Assembly (NCBI RefSeq): GCF_001280005.1
Contig: NZ_LGDW01000485.1
Location: forward strand, 1-33,716
Source: Streptomyces sp. NRRL WC-3618
Lineage (GTDB): Bacteria > Actinomycetota > Actinomycetes > Streptomycetales > Streptomycetaceae
Direction: 5' to 3'
DNA length: 33,716 nt
Shown here: positions 16,022 to 22,636 of the stretch, in pieces
Layout of the letters: each line of letters starts with the position of its first letter
How positions within the stretch are numbered: the first letter of the stretch is position 1
The notes under the pieces: generated by a model
What the model saw: only the letters and a program-made list of their open reading frames with translations
What the model was told of the DNA's origin: nothing
Databases searched by the model: none
Made by a program: the position numbers and the translations under genes

Positions 16022-17694
16022 GACTGCTCCAGATACCGGTGGACGAGCATCACGGCCATGGCTCCCTCTCCGACGGCGGACGCGACCCGCTTGGCGGACT
16101 CCGCGCGCGCGTCCCCGGCGACGAACACACCGGGGATGTTGGTCTCCAGGTGGTACGGCGGCCGGTCCAGCTCCCAGTCCGCGGGCGGCCGTCCGTCGGG
16201 GGTCAGGTCGGGACCGGCGAGGATGAACCCGCGCTCGTCCCGCAGCACCGTGCCGTCCAGCCAGTCGGTCAGCGGGGCCGCGCCGATGAACACGAACAGC
16301 CACTGCGCGTCGACCAGTTCGGTCTGCCCGCTCGCCGTGTCGCGCAACGTCAGCTGCTCGAGATGGTCGCCGCCGTGCGCGGCCTCGACGACCGTGGCGG
16401 CCCGCACCGAGATGTTCGGCGACTCGGCGATCTGCTGGACCAGGTAGTGCGACATCGATGCCGTGAGATCCGCTCCGCGCACCAGCAGCGTGACCGACTT
16501 GGCGCCCCTGGACAGGTACATCGCCGCCTGCCCGGCCGAGTTGGCGCCGCCCACGATGTACACGTCGTGGCCTTGGCAGGCGGCGGCCTCGGTGAGCGCC
16601 GACCCGTAGAACACCCCGCAGCCCGACAGCTCGGTGGCGCCCGGCGCCTCCAGCTGCCGGTACGACACACCGGTCGCCAGGATCACGCTGTGCGCGGCGA
16701 TCTGAGACCCGTCCGAGAACCGCACGAGCCGCGCCGCACCGCTCACCTCCAGGCCGGTCACCTCGCGCGCGGAGAGGATCTCGGCGCCGAACTTCGTGGC
16801 CTGGCGGCGCGCCCGGTCGGTGAGCTGGCCGCCGGACACCCCGTCCGGGAAGCCCAGGTAGTTCTCGATGCGTGAACTCTGCCCGGCCTGCCCGCCGGTC
16901 GCCGACCGTTCCACCAGCACCGTCCGCAGCCCCTCCGAGGCCCCGTACACGGCCGCGCCCAGCCCGGCGGGCCCGCCGCCGATGACGACCAGGTCGTAGA
17001 AGTCGGCCGTGGGCGTCGTCGCCAGCCCCACCTGAGCGGCCAGCTCCGGCACCTCCGGCTCGACGAGCGGCGTACCGTCCGCCGTGATCACCACCGGCAG
17101 CCGCTGCCCGTCCTGGCCGCAGGCCGCGAGCAGCCGCTGCCCCTCGGGTTCCTCGGTGGAGTACCAGCGGTACGGCACCTGGTTGCGGGCCAGGAACTCC
17201 CGTACGTCCGACGAGCGGGCCGACCACCGGTGACCGATCACCTTGGTGCTCGGCACGGGCCGGAAGTCACTGCACCGCCACGCCTCGAGGAGATCGTCGA
17301 GCACCGGGTAGAGCTTCTCCTCCGGCGGATCCCACGGCTTGAGGAGATAGTGGTCGAGGTCGACGACGTTGATCGCGTCGATCGCCGCGTTCGTGTCCGC
17401 GTACGCGGTGAGCAGCACCCGCCGGGCGCCCGGATAGACGTCCAGGGCCTGTTCGAGGAACTCGATGCCGTTCATCTGGGGCATCCGGTAGTCGGCCAGG
17501 ATCACCGCGACCAGATCACCGCGCAGCTTCAGCTCCCGCAGCGCGTCCAGCGCGGACTCCCCGGACTCGGCGCGCACGATCCGGTACGACTCGCCGTAGC
17601 GCCGCCGCAGGTCGCGGGCGACGGCCCGGGACACCCCGGGGTCGTCGTCCACCGTCATGATGACGGTCCGCGCCGTGTCCGCGGCCTGTGGCAT
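16018..17694 (-). CDS. Response regulator fused to glutaredoxin-like and thioredoxin-reductase-like domains
   Basis: A 558-residue three-part fusion. Residues 8-140 are a complete receiver: acidic VDDD (15-18), phosphoacceptor D68 in ILADYRMP, T96 and K119 (LLKPW). Residues about 148-215 look like a glutaredoxin/thioredoxin-fold segment, but the CPYC site is replaced by WSARSS. Residues about 232-558 are a thioredoxin-reductase-type flavoprotein: FAD motif VVIGGGPAGLGAA (237-248), TGGQAGQSSRIENYLGFP (267-284), NAD(P) motif VGGANSAGQAA (381-391) and a C-terminal GDAR (528-531). The reductase CxxC position reads YGSAL with no cysteines. So phosphorylation seems possible, while dithiol exchange is not. 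ATG at 17694 has GGGAG four bases upstream; an ATG at 17724 lacks one. It leads the coupled operon with the histidine kinase and the UBP zinc finger gene. Confidence 0.92.
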   Translation of the reverse strand: MPQAADTARTVIMTVDDDPGVSRAVARDLRRRYGESYRIVRAESGESALDALRELKLRGDLVAVILADYRMPQMNGIEFLEQALDVYPGARRVLLTAYADTNAAIDAINVVDLDHYLLKPWDPPEEKLYPVLDDLLEAWRCSDFRPVPSTKVIGHRWSARSSDVREFLARNQVPYRWYSTEEPEGQRLLAACGQDGQRLPVVITADGTPLVEPEVPELAAQVGLATTPTADFYDLVVIGGGPAGLGAAVYGASEGLRTVLVERSATGGQAGQSSRIENYLGFPDGVSGGQLTDRARRQATKFGAEILSAREVTGLEVSGAARLVRFSDGSQIAAHSVILATGVSYRQLEAPGATELSGCGVFYGSALTEAAACQGHDVYIVGGANSAGQAAMYLSRGAKSVTLLVRGADLTASMSHYLVQQIAESPNISVRAATVVEAAHGGDHLEQLTLRDTASGQTELVDAQWLFVFIGAAPLTDWLDGTVLRDERGFILAGPDLTPDGRPPADWELDRPPYHLETNIPGVFVAGDARAESAKRVASAVGEGAMAVMLVHRYLEQS

Positions 17695-17794
17695 ACGTCT
17701 CCCACCCCGAGCGCTCGGCATCACCGGGCGGCGTCAGCACGGTGCCGCGTCGCCTTCGATTCATCGTATGTTCGATCGTCCCGCTTCGCTCCGG

Positions 17795-18148
17795 TCAGCT
17801 CCGCCGCGAGCCGAGCACACAGAACTCGTTGCCCTCCGGGTCCACCAGAGTGGTCCAGGACTGCTCTCCCTGGCCGATGTCCGTGTGGCGAGCTCCGAGG
17901 GCCAGCAGCCGGTCGACCTCGGCCTGCCGGTCGTCGGGCCGGAAGTCGAGGTGCAGCCGGTTCTTGACGGTCTTCGGCTCCGGGACGTGCACGAACAGCA
18001 GGCCGGGCATCCGGTCCGGGGCGGGCCGGATCTCGTACTCCTCGGGGGAGTCGTCGACCACCACCCAGCCGAGGGCATCGGCCCACCAGCGGCCCAGCGC
18101 CGCCGGGTCCGCCGCGTTCACGATCACTTGTTCCCATTCCAAGGTCAT
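17795..18148 (-). CDS. VOC family (glyoxalase/bleomycin resistance/dioxygenase superfamily) protein
   Basis: A 117-residue single VOC domain protein with the usual two beta-alpha-beta-beta-beta halves: WEQVIVNAADPAALGRWWAD then LGWVVVDDSPEEYEI, and NRLHLDFRPDD then HTDIGQGEQSWTTLVDPEG with NEFCVLG. Possible metal ligands are H in NRLHLDF and E in NEFCVL; substrate cannot be told. ATG at 18148 starts MTLEWEQ, the usual family start; it has no Shine-Dalgarno sequence but TACCCT lies six bases upstream, so a leaderless message is possible. An in-frame ATG at 18184 is less likely. It is divergent from the universal stress protein gene and 100 bases upstream of the response-regulator fusion on the same strand. 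Confidence 0.85.
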   Translation of the reverse strand: MTLEWEQVIVNAADPAALGRWWADALGWVVVDDSPEEYEIRPAPDRMPGLLFVHVPEPKTVKNRLHLDFRPDDRQAEVDRLLALGARHTDIGQGEQSWTTLVDPEGNEFCVLGSRRS

Positions 18149-18160
18149 GAGTGCAGGGTA
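18149..18160 (-). promoter_or_regulatory. Candidate -10 box for leaderless VOC gene
   Basis: TACCCT (18160-18155 on the minus strand) is followed by six bases and the ATG, the same spacing as at the ROK, HNH-like and AlkB genes. A -35 box is not evident. Confidence 0.35.
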
Positions 18161-18211
18161 GTGAAGACTGGTCCCGGTACGCATCCAAGATCACGACCCA
18201 GAGGCAACCGT

Positions 18212-19084
18212 ATGACGCGCCCGATCACGGCAGGGGTGGACGGATCGCCCGAAAGTCACGCGGCGCTGGCCTGGGCGGCCCGGGAGGCCGTACGCCGTGA
18301 CCTCCCGCTGCGGCTGGTGCACGCCTGGCAGCTGGTGCCGGACCAGGCGTTCGGGGCCGCGAGCCGGGAGACCCACGACCAGTGGGTGCGCGAGGGCGTG
18401 GACGAGGCCGCGCGGAGCGTCGCCGAACGGCATCCGGAGCTGGACCTCACCGTCGACGTGGTGGAGGGCGGTGCGGCGGACGTCCTCGCCGAGGCCGCGG
18501 CGCGGGCCGAGACGCTGGTGCTCGGCTCCCGTGGGCACGGGGCCGTCCTCGGGTTCCTGCTCGGCTCCGTCGGGCAGCACGTGATCGCCGAGTCCACGCG
18601 TCCCGTCGTCCTCGTCCGGGCGCAGGACCGCGCCTCCGACGAGGCCGCCGGACGTGACGTCGTCGTGGGCCAGCACGGCGACCCGCAGGAGAGCACGCCG
18701 GCCCTGCGGTTCGCGTTCGAGGCCGCGGCGGCTCGCGGCGCCGGTGTCCGCGCCGTACGCGCCTGGAGCCTGCCGCCGATGTTCGCGTACAGCCCGGGCT
18801 CGCTGAAGCTCCTCGACGAGGCCGGGGGCATGGAACCGTACGAGCGGAACGCGCTGGCCGCCGCGCTGGAGCCGTGGCGCGAGCGCTTCCCCGAGGTGCC
18901 GGTCACCCAGCACGTGGAGATGGGCAGCGCGGGGGAGGTGCTGCTGTCGGAGGCCGCGCGGGCGCAGCTCCTGGTCGTCGGGCGGCGCGCCCACCGCTCG
19001 GCCGTGGGCGCGCGGATCGGCTCGGTCGCCCACGGCGTCCTGCACCACGCGCACTGCCCGGTGGCCGTGGTCCCGCACGAGTGA
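18212..19084 (+). CDS. Tandem universal stress protein (two UspA domains)
   Basis: A 290-residue cytoplasmic protein with two UspA domains (about 1-142 and 150-290). Domain 1 begins ITAGVDGSPESHAALAWA and carries the ATP-binding loop GSRGHGAVLGFLLGSVGQHV; domain 2 has the related GRRAHRSAVGARIGSVAHGV and ends HHAHCPVAVVPHE. The domain 1 loop fits the ATP-binding G-x2-G-x9-G-S pattern; in domain 2 the first glycines are altered (GRRAH), so ATP binding there is doubtful. ATG at 18212 has AGAGG seven bases upstream. Usp proteins help survival under starvation, hypoxia or oxidative stress. It converges on the DUF4032 gene with a single base between the two stop codons. Confidence 0.95.
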   Translation: MTRPITAGVDGSPESHAALAWAAREAVRRDLPLRLVHAWQLVPDQAFGAASRETHDQWVREGVDEAARSVAERHPELDLTVDVVEGGAADVLAEAAARAETLVLGSRGHGAVLGFLLGSVGQHVIAESTRPVVLVRAQDRASDEAAGRDVVVGQHGDPQESTPALRFAFEAAAARGAGVRAVRAWSLPPMFAYSPGSLKLLDEAGGMEPYERNALAAALEPWRERFPEVPVTQHVEMGSAGEVLLSEAARAQLLVVGRRAHRSAVGARIGSVAHGVLHHAHCPVAVVPHE

Positions 19085-19085
19085 C

Positions 19086-20336
19086 TCAGCCGGGCGGCGC
19101 CGTCTCGTCCGTCGGCAGGGGCAACGACTGGCGGGCCTTGGGCAGGATGTTCACGATGTAGTCCTTGACCGCCTCGTCCAGCCCGATGTCGTGCTGCGCC
19201 CGCTCGGACAGGTACCAGCGGTGCTCCAGGAGCTGGTGGTAGATCTCGGCGGGGTCCACGTTCCCGCGCAGCACGCGCGGCACCTCCCGGACGGTCGGCC
19301 TGAACACCTCCCGCACCCACCGGTGCGCGAGCACCTCCGGGCTGGCGCCCAGGGGGTCGCCGGGCTCGTAGTCGTCCTGGGTGGCCATCCAGCTCTCCAG
19401 GTCGCTGAGGAGGCGCCTGGCCTGGTTCTCCTCGGTGTCGAGCCCGGTCAGCCGCAACAGCTGCCGCTGGTGGTGACCGGCGTCGACGACCTTCGGTACG
19501 AAGGTCACCGTGTCGCCGTTCGAGGAGTGCTCGATCTGCATCTCGGCCACGTCGAAACCGAGCTCGTTGAGGCGCCGGATGCGGCGCTCGATGTAGTGGT
19601 ACTTGCCCGCCGGGTAGACGGAGGTGCGGGTCAGCTCCTGCCACAGCCGCTGGTAGCGCGCGCATATCTCCATGCCGAACTCGATCGGGTCCACGGAGGG
19701 GTGCAGAGCGCCGGACGCCTCCAGGTCCAGCAGCTCACCGCTGATGTTCACGCGGGCGAGATCGAGGTCGTACTCGCGCTGTCCGTCGCTGAGCTGCGGG
19801 TGCAGATCGCCCGTCTCGGCGTCGACCAGGTACGCGGCGTAGGCGCCCGCGTCACGCCGGAAGAGGGTGTTGGACAGGGAGCAGTCGCCCCAGGCGAACC
19901 CGGCGAGGTGGAGCCGCACCAGCAGGACGGCCAGCGCGTCCATCAGCCGGTGCATGGTGGCGGGGCGCATCGTCGTCTCGAACATCGAGCGGTACGGCAT
20001 GGAGCCGCCGAGGTGGCGGGTGATCAGCACCGGCTCCAGGGCGCCGCCCTCGTCGTCGGCGCGTCCGGTGACCACGGCCAGGGGGTCGACGGCGGGGATG
20101 CGGAGCCGGTCCAGGTCCCGCAGCAGCTCGTACTCGCGCAGGGCGGGGCGTTCCGCCAGTTCCTTGACGGCGATGACCTCGTCGCCGGCGCGGGCGTAGC
20201 GCACGACGTGCCGGGAGATACCGCGCGGCAGCGGAACGAGGTAGCGGTCGGGCCACTCCTCCAGCGGGAGGTGCCACGGCAGTTCGAGCAGGAGTGCGGG
20301 ATGCTCGGGGTTGGTGGCGCTGATCTGCAATGCCAT
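19086..20336 (-). CDS. DUF4032 protein with lipopolysaccharide-kinase-like (Kdo/WaaP) domain
   Basis: A 416-residue protein with an N-terminal kinase-like lobe (about 1-185) and a C-terminal DUF4032 helical region. Kinase-like residues are in place: Lys58 in EVIAVKEL, an Asp in WGDCSLSNTLF (D151, with N156 as metal ligand) and an Asp in YLVDAETGDLH (D172). This is the layout of WaaP/RIO/aminoglycoside-kinase folds, although actinobacteria have no lipopolysaccharide, so the phosphate acceptor is unknown. DUF4032 follows with HSSNGDTVTFVPKVVDAGHH and HRWYLSERAQHDIGLDEAVK. A TAGAGT hexamer (20380-20375 on the minus strand) may be its -10 box. The gene is widespread in actinobacteria and here stands next to a metallo-hydrolase gene on the same strand. 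Confidence 0.9.
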   Translation of the reverse strand: MALQISATNPEHPALLLELPWHLPLEEWPDRYLVPLPRGISRHVVRYARAGDEVIAVKELAERPALREYELLRDLDRLRIPAVDPLAVVTGRADDEGGALEPVLITRHLGGSMPYRSMFETTMRPATMHRLMDALAVLLVRLHLAGFAWGDCSLSNTLFRRDAGAYAAYLVDAETGDLHPQLSDGQREYDLDLARVNISGELLDLEASGALHPSVDPIEFGMEICARYQRLWQELTRTSVYPAGKYHYIERRIRRLNELGFDVAEMQIEHSSNGDTVTFVPKVVDAGHHQRQLLRLTGLDTEENQARRLLSDLESWMATQDDYEPGDPLGASPEVLAHRWVREVFRPTVREVPRVLRGNVDPAEIYHQLLEHRWYLSERAQHDIGLDEAVKDYIVNILPKARQSLPLPTDETAPPG

Positions 20337-20390
20337 GGCTCGACCGTTCTCGTTCCGCCGGTGATCGTCAGGTCACTCTAAAGTGCCTGC

Positions 20391-21131
20391 TCAGTGTGCC
20401 CGCTCCCGCGCCTGCTGGGCCGCCTCCCGCACGCTGCCGTGGTGCACGGGTCCGTGGCCGGGCAGCAGGACGTCGGCCTGGAGCTTTTCGAGCAGGTCCA
20501 GCGAGGCCACCGCACGCGCGCGCTCGTGGTGGAACATGTCGGGCAGCAGTTGCGGGCCCTTGAGCCGGGAGGTCGGGTGCTCGCTGACCAGGGCGTCGCC
20601 GGAGACGAGGACTCCGGCGTCCGGGAGGTGGAAGGCGCAGTGCCCGTCGGTGTGCCCAGGGGTGTGGACGGGGACCGGCCCGCCGGGCAGGTCGAGCGCC
20701 TCCGGGAACGGCTGCGGCTCGGCGACCGGCACCCGGGTGGTGCCGCCGGAGCGGATCGCGTGCACCGCCCAGGGGAGCACCCCCGGCCGCCACCCGTTCC
20801 TGAGCACCTCCCCGACGCTCACCTGGTGCAGGAAGTCCCGGCGCGCGTGCGGCACTTCGGCCTCGTGTGTCAGTACCGGCGTGCCGTAGGTGGAACGCAG
20901 GTACTCGGCCGAGCCGAGGTGGTCGTTGTGGGCGTGCGTGACGAGTACCGCAGTGACCGCCTCCGGTGAGCTGCCCACCTGCGTCAGCGAGTCGAGCACC
21001 AGCTGCCGGTCGCCCAGGTACCCGGTGTCGATCAGGGTGGCGGCGTCGCCCTCGGTGAGGATCACCCAGTTGGTGTTGCTTCCGTGCACGAGGTGAATGC
21101 CATCGGCGACTTGTTGGACGTCTGCCCGCAT
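20391..21131 (-). CDS. MBL-fold metallo-hydrolase
   Basis: A 246-residue metallo-beta-lactamase-fold hydrolase. The zinc motif is THAHNDHLG (H66, H68, D70, H71), followed by further ligands in VHTPGHTDGHCAFH and the bridging Asp in VLVSGDALVSEH, and a late LLPGHGPVHHG histidine. This places it with glyoxalase II-like/soluble MBL hydrolases; the substrate is not evident. No signal peptide is present. ATG at 21131 has GGGAAG just upstream; in-frame codons further up are not supported. It lies 54 bases upstream of the DUF4032 gene stretch in transcriptional order reversed (downstream of AlkB by 89 bases), all on the minus strand, but operon membership is not certain. Confidence 0.92.
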   Translation of the reverse strand: MRADVQQVADGIHLVHGSNTNWVILTEGDAATLIDTGYLGDRQLVLDSLTQVGSSPEAVTAVLVTHAHNDHLGSAEYLRSTYGTPVLTHEAEVPHARRDFLHQVSVGEVLRNGWRPGVLPWAVHAIRSGGTTRVPVAEPQPFPEALDLPGGPVPVHTPGHTDGHCAFHLPDAGVLVSGDALVSEHPTSRLKGPQLLPDMFHHERARAVASLDLLEKLQADVLLPGHGPVHHGSVREAAQQARERAH

Positions 21132-21220
21132 GATCTTCCCGTTCTGCAGAGCGCTGCCGGATGACCCACAGCAAAGCAGACGCCGGGGGAGCGGCTCACC
21201 ACCGGGCGGGCAGCCGGTGC

Positions 21221-21847
21221 TCACCCCACCCCGTGCGGCCGGAACTGGATGCTGATCCGGGGACCCGTGGCTCGTGTGCTCTTGGGAATGGCGTGCTCCC
21301 AGGTCCGCTGGCAGGAGCCGCCCATCACGATCAGGTCCCCGTGCCCGAGCGGACGCCGCAGCGTCTCACCGCCGCCCACCGGCCGCAGCATGAGGTCGCG
21401 GGGTGTGCCGACGGAGAGAATCGCGACCATGGTGTCCTCGCGCGCACCCCGCCCGGTCCGGTCCCCGTGCCAGGCGACGCTGTCCCGCCCGTCGCGGTAG
21501 TAGCAGAGCCCGGCCGTGGTGAACGGCTCCCGGAGCTCGGCGGCGTAGTGTGCGCAGAGCGCGTTCCGTGCCTCGTCCAGCACCGAGTGCGGCAGCTCGT
21601 CCCCCTCGCCGTAGTAGGCCAGCAGCCGGGGGACGTCCACGACGTGGTCGTACATCTTCCGGCGCTCGGCCCGCCACGGAACCTCGGCCGCCAGCAGCTC
21701 GAACAGGGCGTCGGCCCCGTGGAGCCAGCCGGGGAGTTCGTCGATCCAGGCACCGTGACCGAGCGTCGTGCGGTGTGTTCCGGCCAGTGCGCCCAGCCGG
21801 ATCTCGTCGGTCTGATCGAAGAGAGAGCCTTGGAGATGCGCGGTCAT
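21221..21847 (-). CDS. AlkB-like 2-oxoglutarate/Fe(II)-dependent dioxygenase
   Basis: A 208-residue AlkB family enzyme, expected to remove alkyl groups from DNA or RNA bases by oxidative demethylation. The iron ligands are WHGD (H127, D129) and H185 in RTWEHAIPKS; the 2-oxoglutarate arginines are in GPRISIQFR (R197, R203). The RLLAYYGEGDELP segment and the CYYRDGRDSVAWHGD stretch match the nucleotide-recognition lid and core of the family. ATG at 21847 has no well-spaced ribosome binding site (GGGAG is 12 bases away) but TAAGCT lies six bases upstream, so a leaderless transcript is likely. A LexA-like sequence covers the spacer of that promoter, consistent with DNA-damage control. The gene is divergent from the TetR regulator. 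Confidence 0.92.
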   Translation of the reverse strand: MTAHLQGSLFDQTDEIRLGALAGTHRTTLGHGAWIDELPGWLHGADALFELLAAEVPWRAERRKMYDHVVDVPRLLAYYGEGDELPHSVLDEARNALCAHYAAELREPFTTAGLCYYRDGRDSVAWHGDRTGRGAREDTMVAILSVGTPRDLMLRPVGGGETLRRPLGHGDLIVMGGSCQRTWEHAIPKSTRATGPRISIQFRPHGVG

Positions 21848-21853
21848 GGCGCC

Positions 21854-21884
21854 AGCTTACTCCCGTGTTCGAATGCATGTTCCT
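21854..21884 (-). promoter_or_regulatory. AlkB promoter with LexA (SOS)-like box
   Basis: TAAGCT (21859-21854 on the minus strand) lies six bases before the AlkB ATG. The sequence TCGAAT-GCAT-GTTCCT at 21869-21884 matches the actinobacterial SOS box TCGAAC-N4-GTTCGA at nine of twelve defined positions and would sit between the -35 and -10 regions. LexA binding is inferred from this match and from the DNA-repair function of the gene. Confidence 0.5.
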
Positions 21885-21927
21885 ATTTGGTGAGTGGTGA
21901 AAAATCGCTCCCCTGCGCCCCCTTTTG

Positions 21928-21943
21928 GATACATCGATGTATC
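21928..21943. promoter_or_regulatory. TetR operator 1, perfect palindrome
   Basis: GATACATCGATGTATC is a perfect 16-bp palindrome 50 bases before the TetR start. Together with operator 2 it overlaps a plausible promoter (TTGGAT 21925-21930, 16-base gap, TACATT 21947-21952), so autorepression by the downstream TetR protein is the simplest reading. Confidence 0.7.
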
Positions 21944-21944
21944 G

Positions 21945-21960
21945 GATACATTCCTGTATC
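21945..21960. promoter_or_regulatory. TetR operator 2, same arms as operator 1
   Basis: GATACATTCCTGTATC has the same GATACA and TGTATC arms with a four-base centre, and starts 17 bases after operator 1, under two helical turns away. The tandem layout suggests two dimers binding side by side. Confidence 0.65.
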
Positions 21961-21977
21961 GAACGGAGGGCCGGAAC

Positions 21978-22619
21978 ATGGCGGTCGAGGGAACGACGGG
22001 GCGGGTGACCAAGCGGCGCGTGCGGACGCGGGCCAATCTGCTGGAGGCCGCGTTCGCGGTCTTCGCCGCGAAGGGGTTCGGGCGGGTCTCGATCGAGGAG
22101 GTCTGCGAGGCCGCCGGCTACAGCAGAGGCGCCTTCTACTCGAACTTCGACAGCCTCGACGAGCTGTTCTTCGCCCTCTACGCGCAACGGGCCGGACTGA
22201 TCGCCGACCAGGTCGCGGGCGCGCTCGCCCTGGACGGTCCCGATCTCGACGTGGCCGCGGCCGTCGACAGGGTCACCGAGGTCCTGCTGCTCGACCTCGA
22301 CTGGCTGCTGGTCAAGACCGACTTCCTGGTCCACGCGGCCCGGATCCCGGCCGTCGCCCGGACCCTCCTGGAACAACGGGAGCGGCTGCGACGGGCCGTC
22401 GCGGACCGGCTCGCCCGGGCCACCGGGCACACCGAACTGCCCGCCGTACTCGGCGACACCGAGGGCGCCGCCCACGCGGTGATCGCCGCGTACGACGGCG
22501 TCACGACCCAACTGCTGCTGGACAAGGACGTCGAGCACGCGCGCGTGTGGCTCAAACAGCTGCTCACCGCACTGCTCACCGACGGCCACGACAACCCGGC
22601 CGCGCACAGCGGCGGATGA
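21978..22619 (+). CDS. TetR family transcriptional regulator
   Basis: A 213-residue TetR regulator. The N-terminal helix-turn-helix lies at about 14-60: RANLLEAAFAVFAAKGFGRV then SIEEVCEAAGYSRGAFYSNF, the usual recognition helix ending. The C-terminal ligand domain (about 70-205) is helical and not assignable to a ligand. ATG at 21978 has GGAGGG seven bases upstream; the open frame continues to 21894 but that part contains the operators. Two tandem palindromes directly upstream are its probable binding sites. The flavin dehydrogenase gene follows 17 bases later on the same strand (or overlaps by ATGA if its earlier ATG is used), so it is probably both co-transcribed and controlled by this protein. 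Confidence 0.93.
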   Translation: MAVEGTTGRVTKRRVRTRANLLEAAFAVFAAKGFGRVSIEEVCEAAGYSRGAFYSNFDSLDELFFALYAQRAGLIADQVAGALALDGPDLDVAAAVDRVTEVLLLDLDWLLVKTDFLVHAARIPAVARTLLEQRERLRRAVADRLARATGHTELPAVLGDTEGAAHAVIAAYDGVTTQLLLDKDVEHARVWLKQLLTALLTDGHDNPAAHSGG

Positions 22620-22636
22620 GGAAGGGAACGGTCGCC

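Noticed and set aside
16022..17227. Minus-strand frame joined in-frame to the histidine kinase
   Set aside because: It lies antisense in frame terms to the response regulator-flavoprotein gene, which fills the region with recognised motifs; the real kinase start is GTG at 16021.
17762..17800. Possible LexA half-site near the response-regulator operon (GTTCGA preceded by TTCATC)
   Set aside because: Only one arm matches the SOS box; the other agrees at three of six positions, which is not enough.
21161..22636. Long plus-strand open frame running into the flavin dehydrogenase
   Set aside because: It crosses the AlkB gene and the TetR gene in other frames; the first 490 or so codons are arginine-rich shadow sequence.
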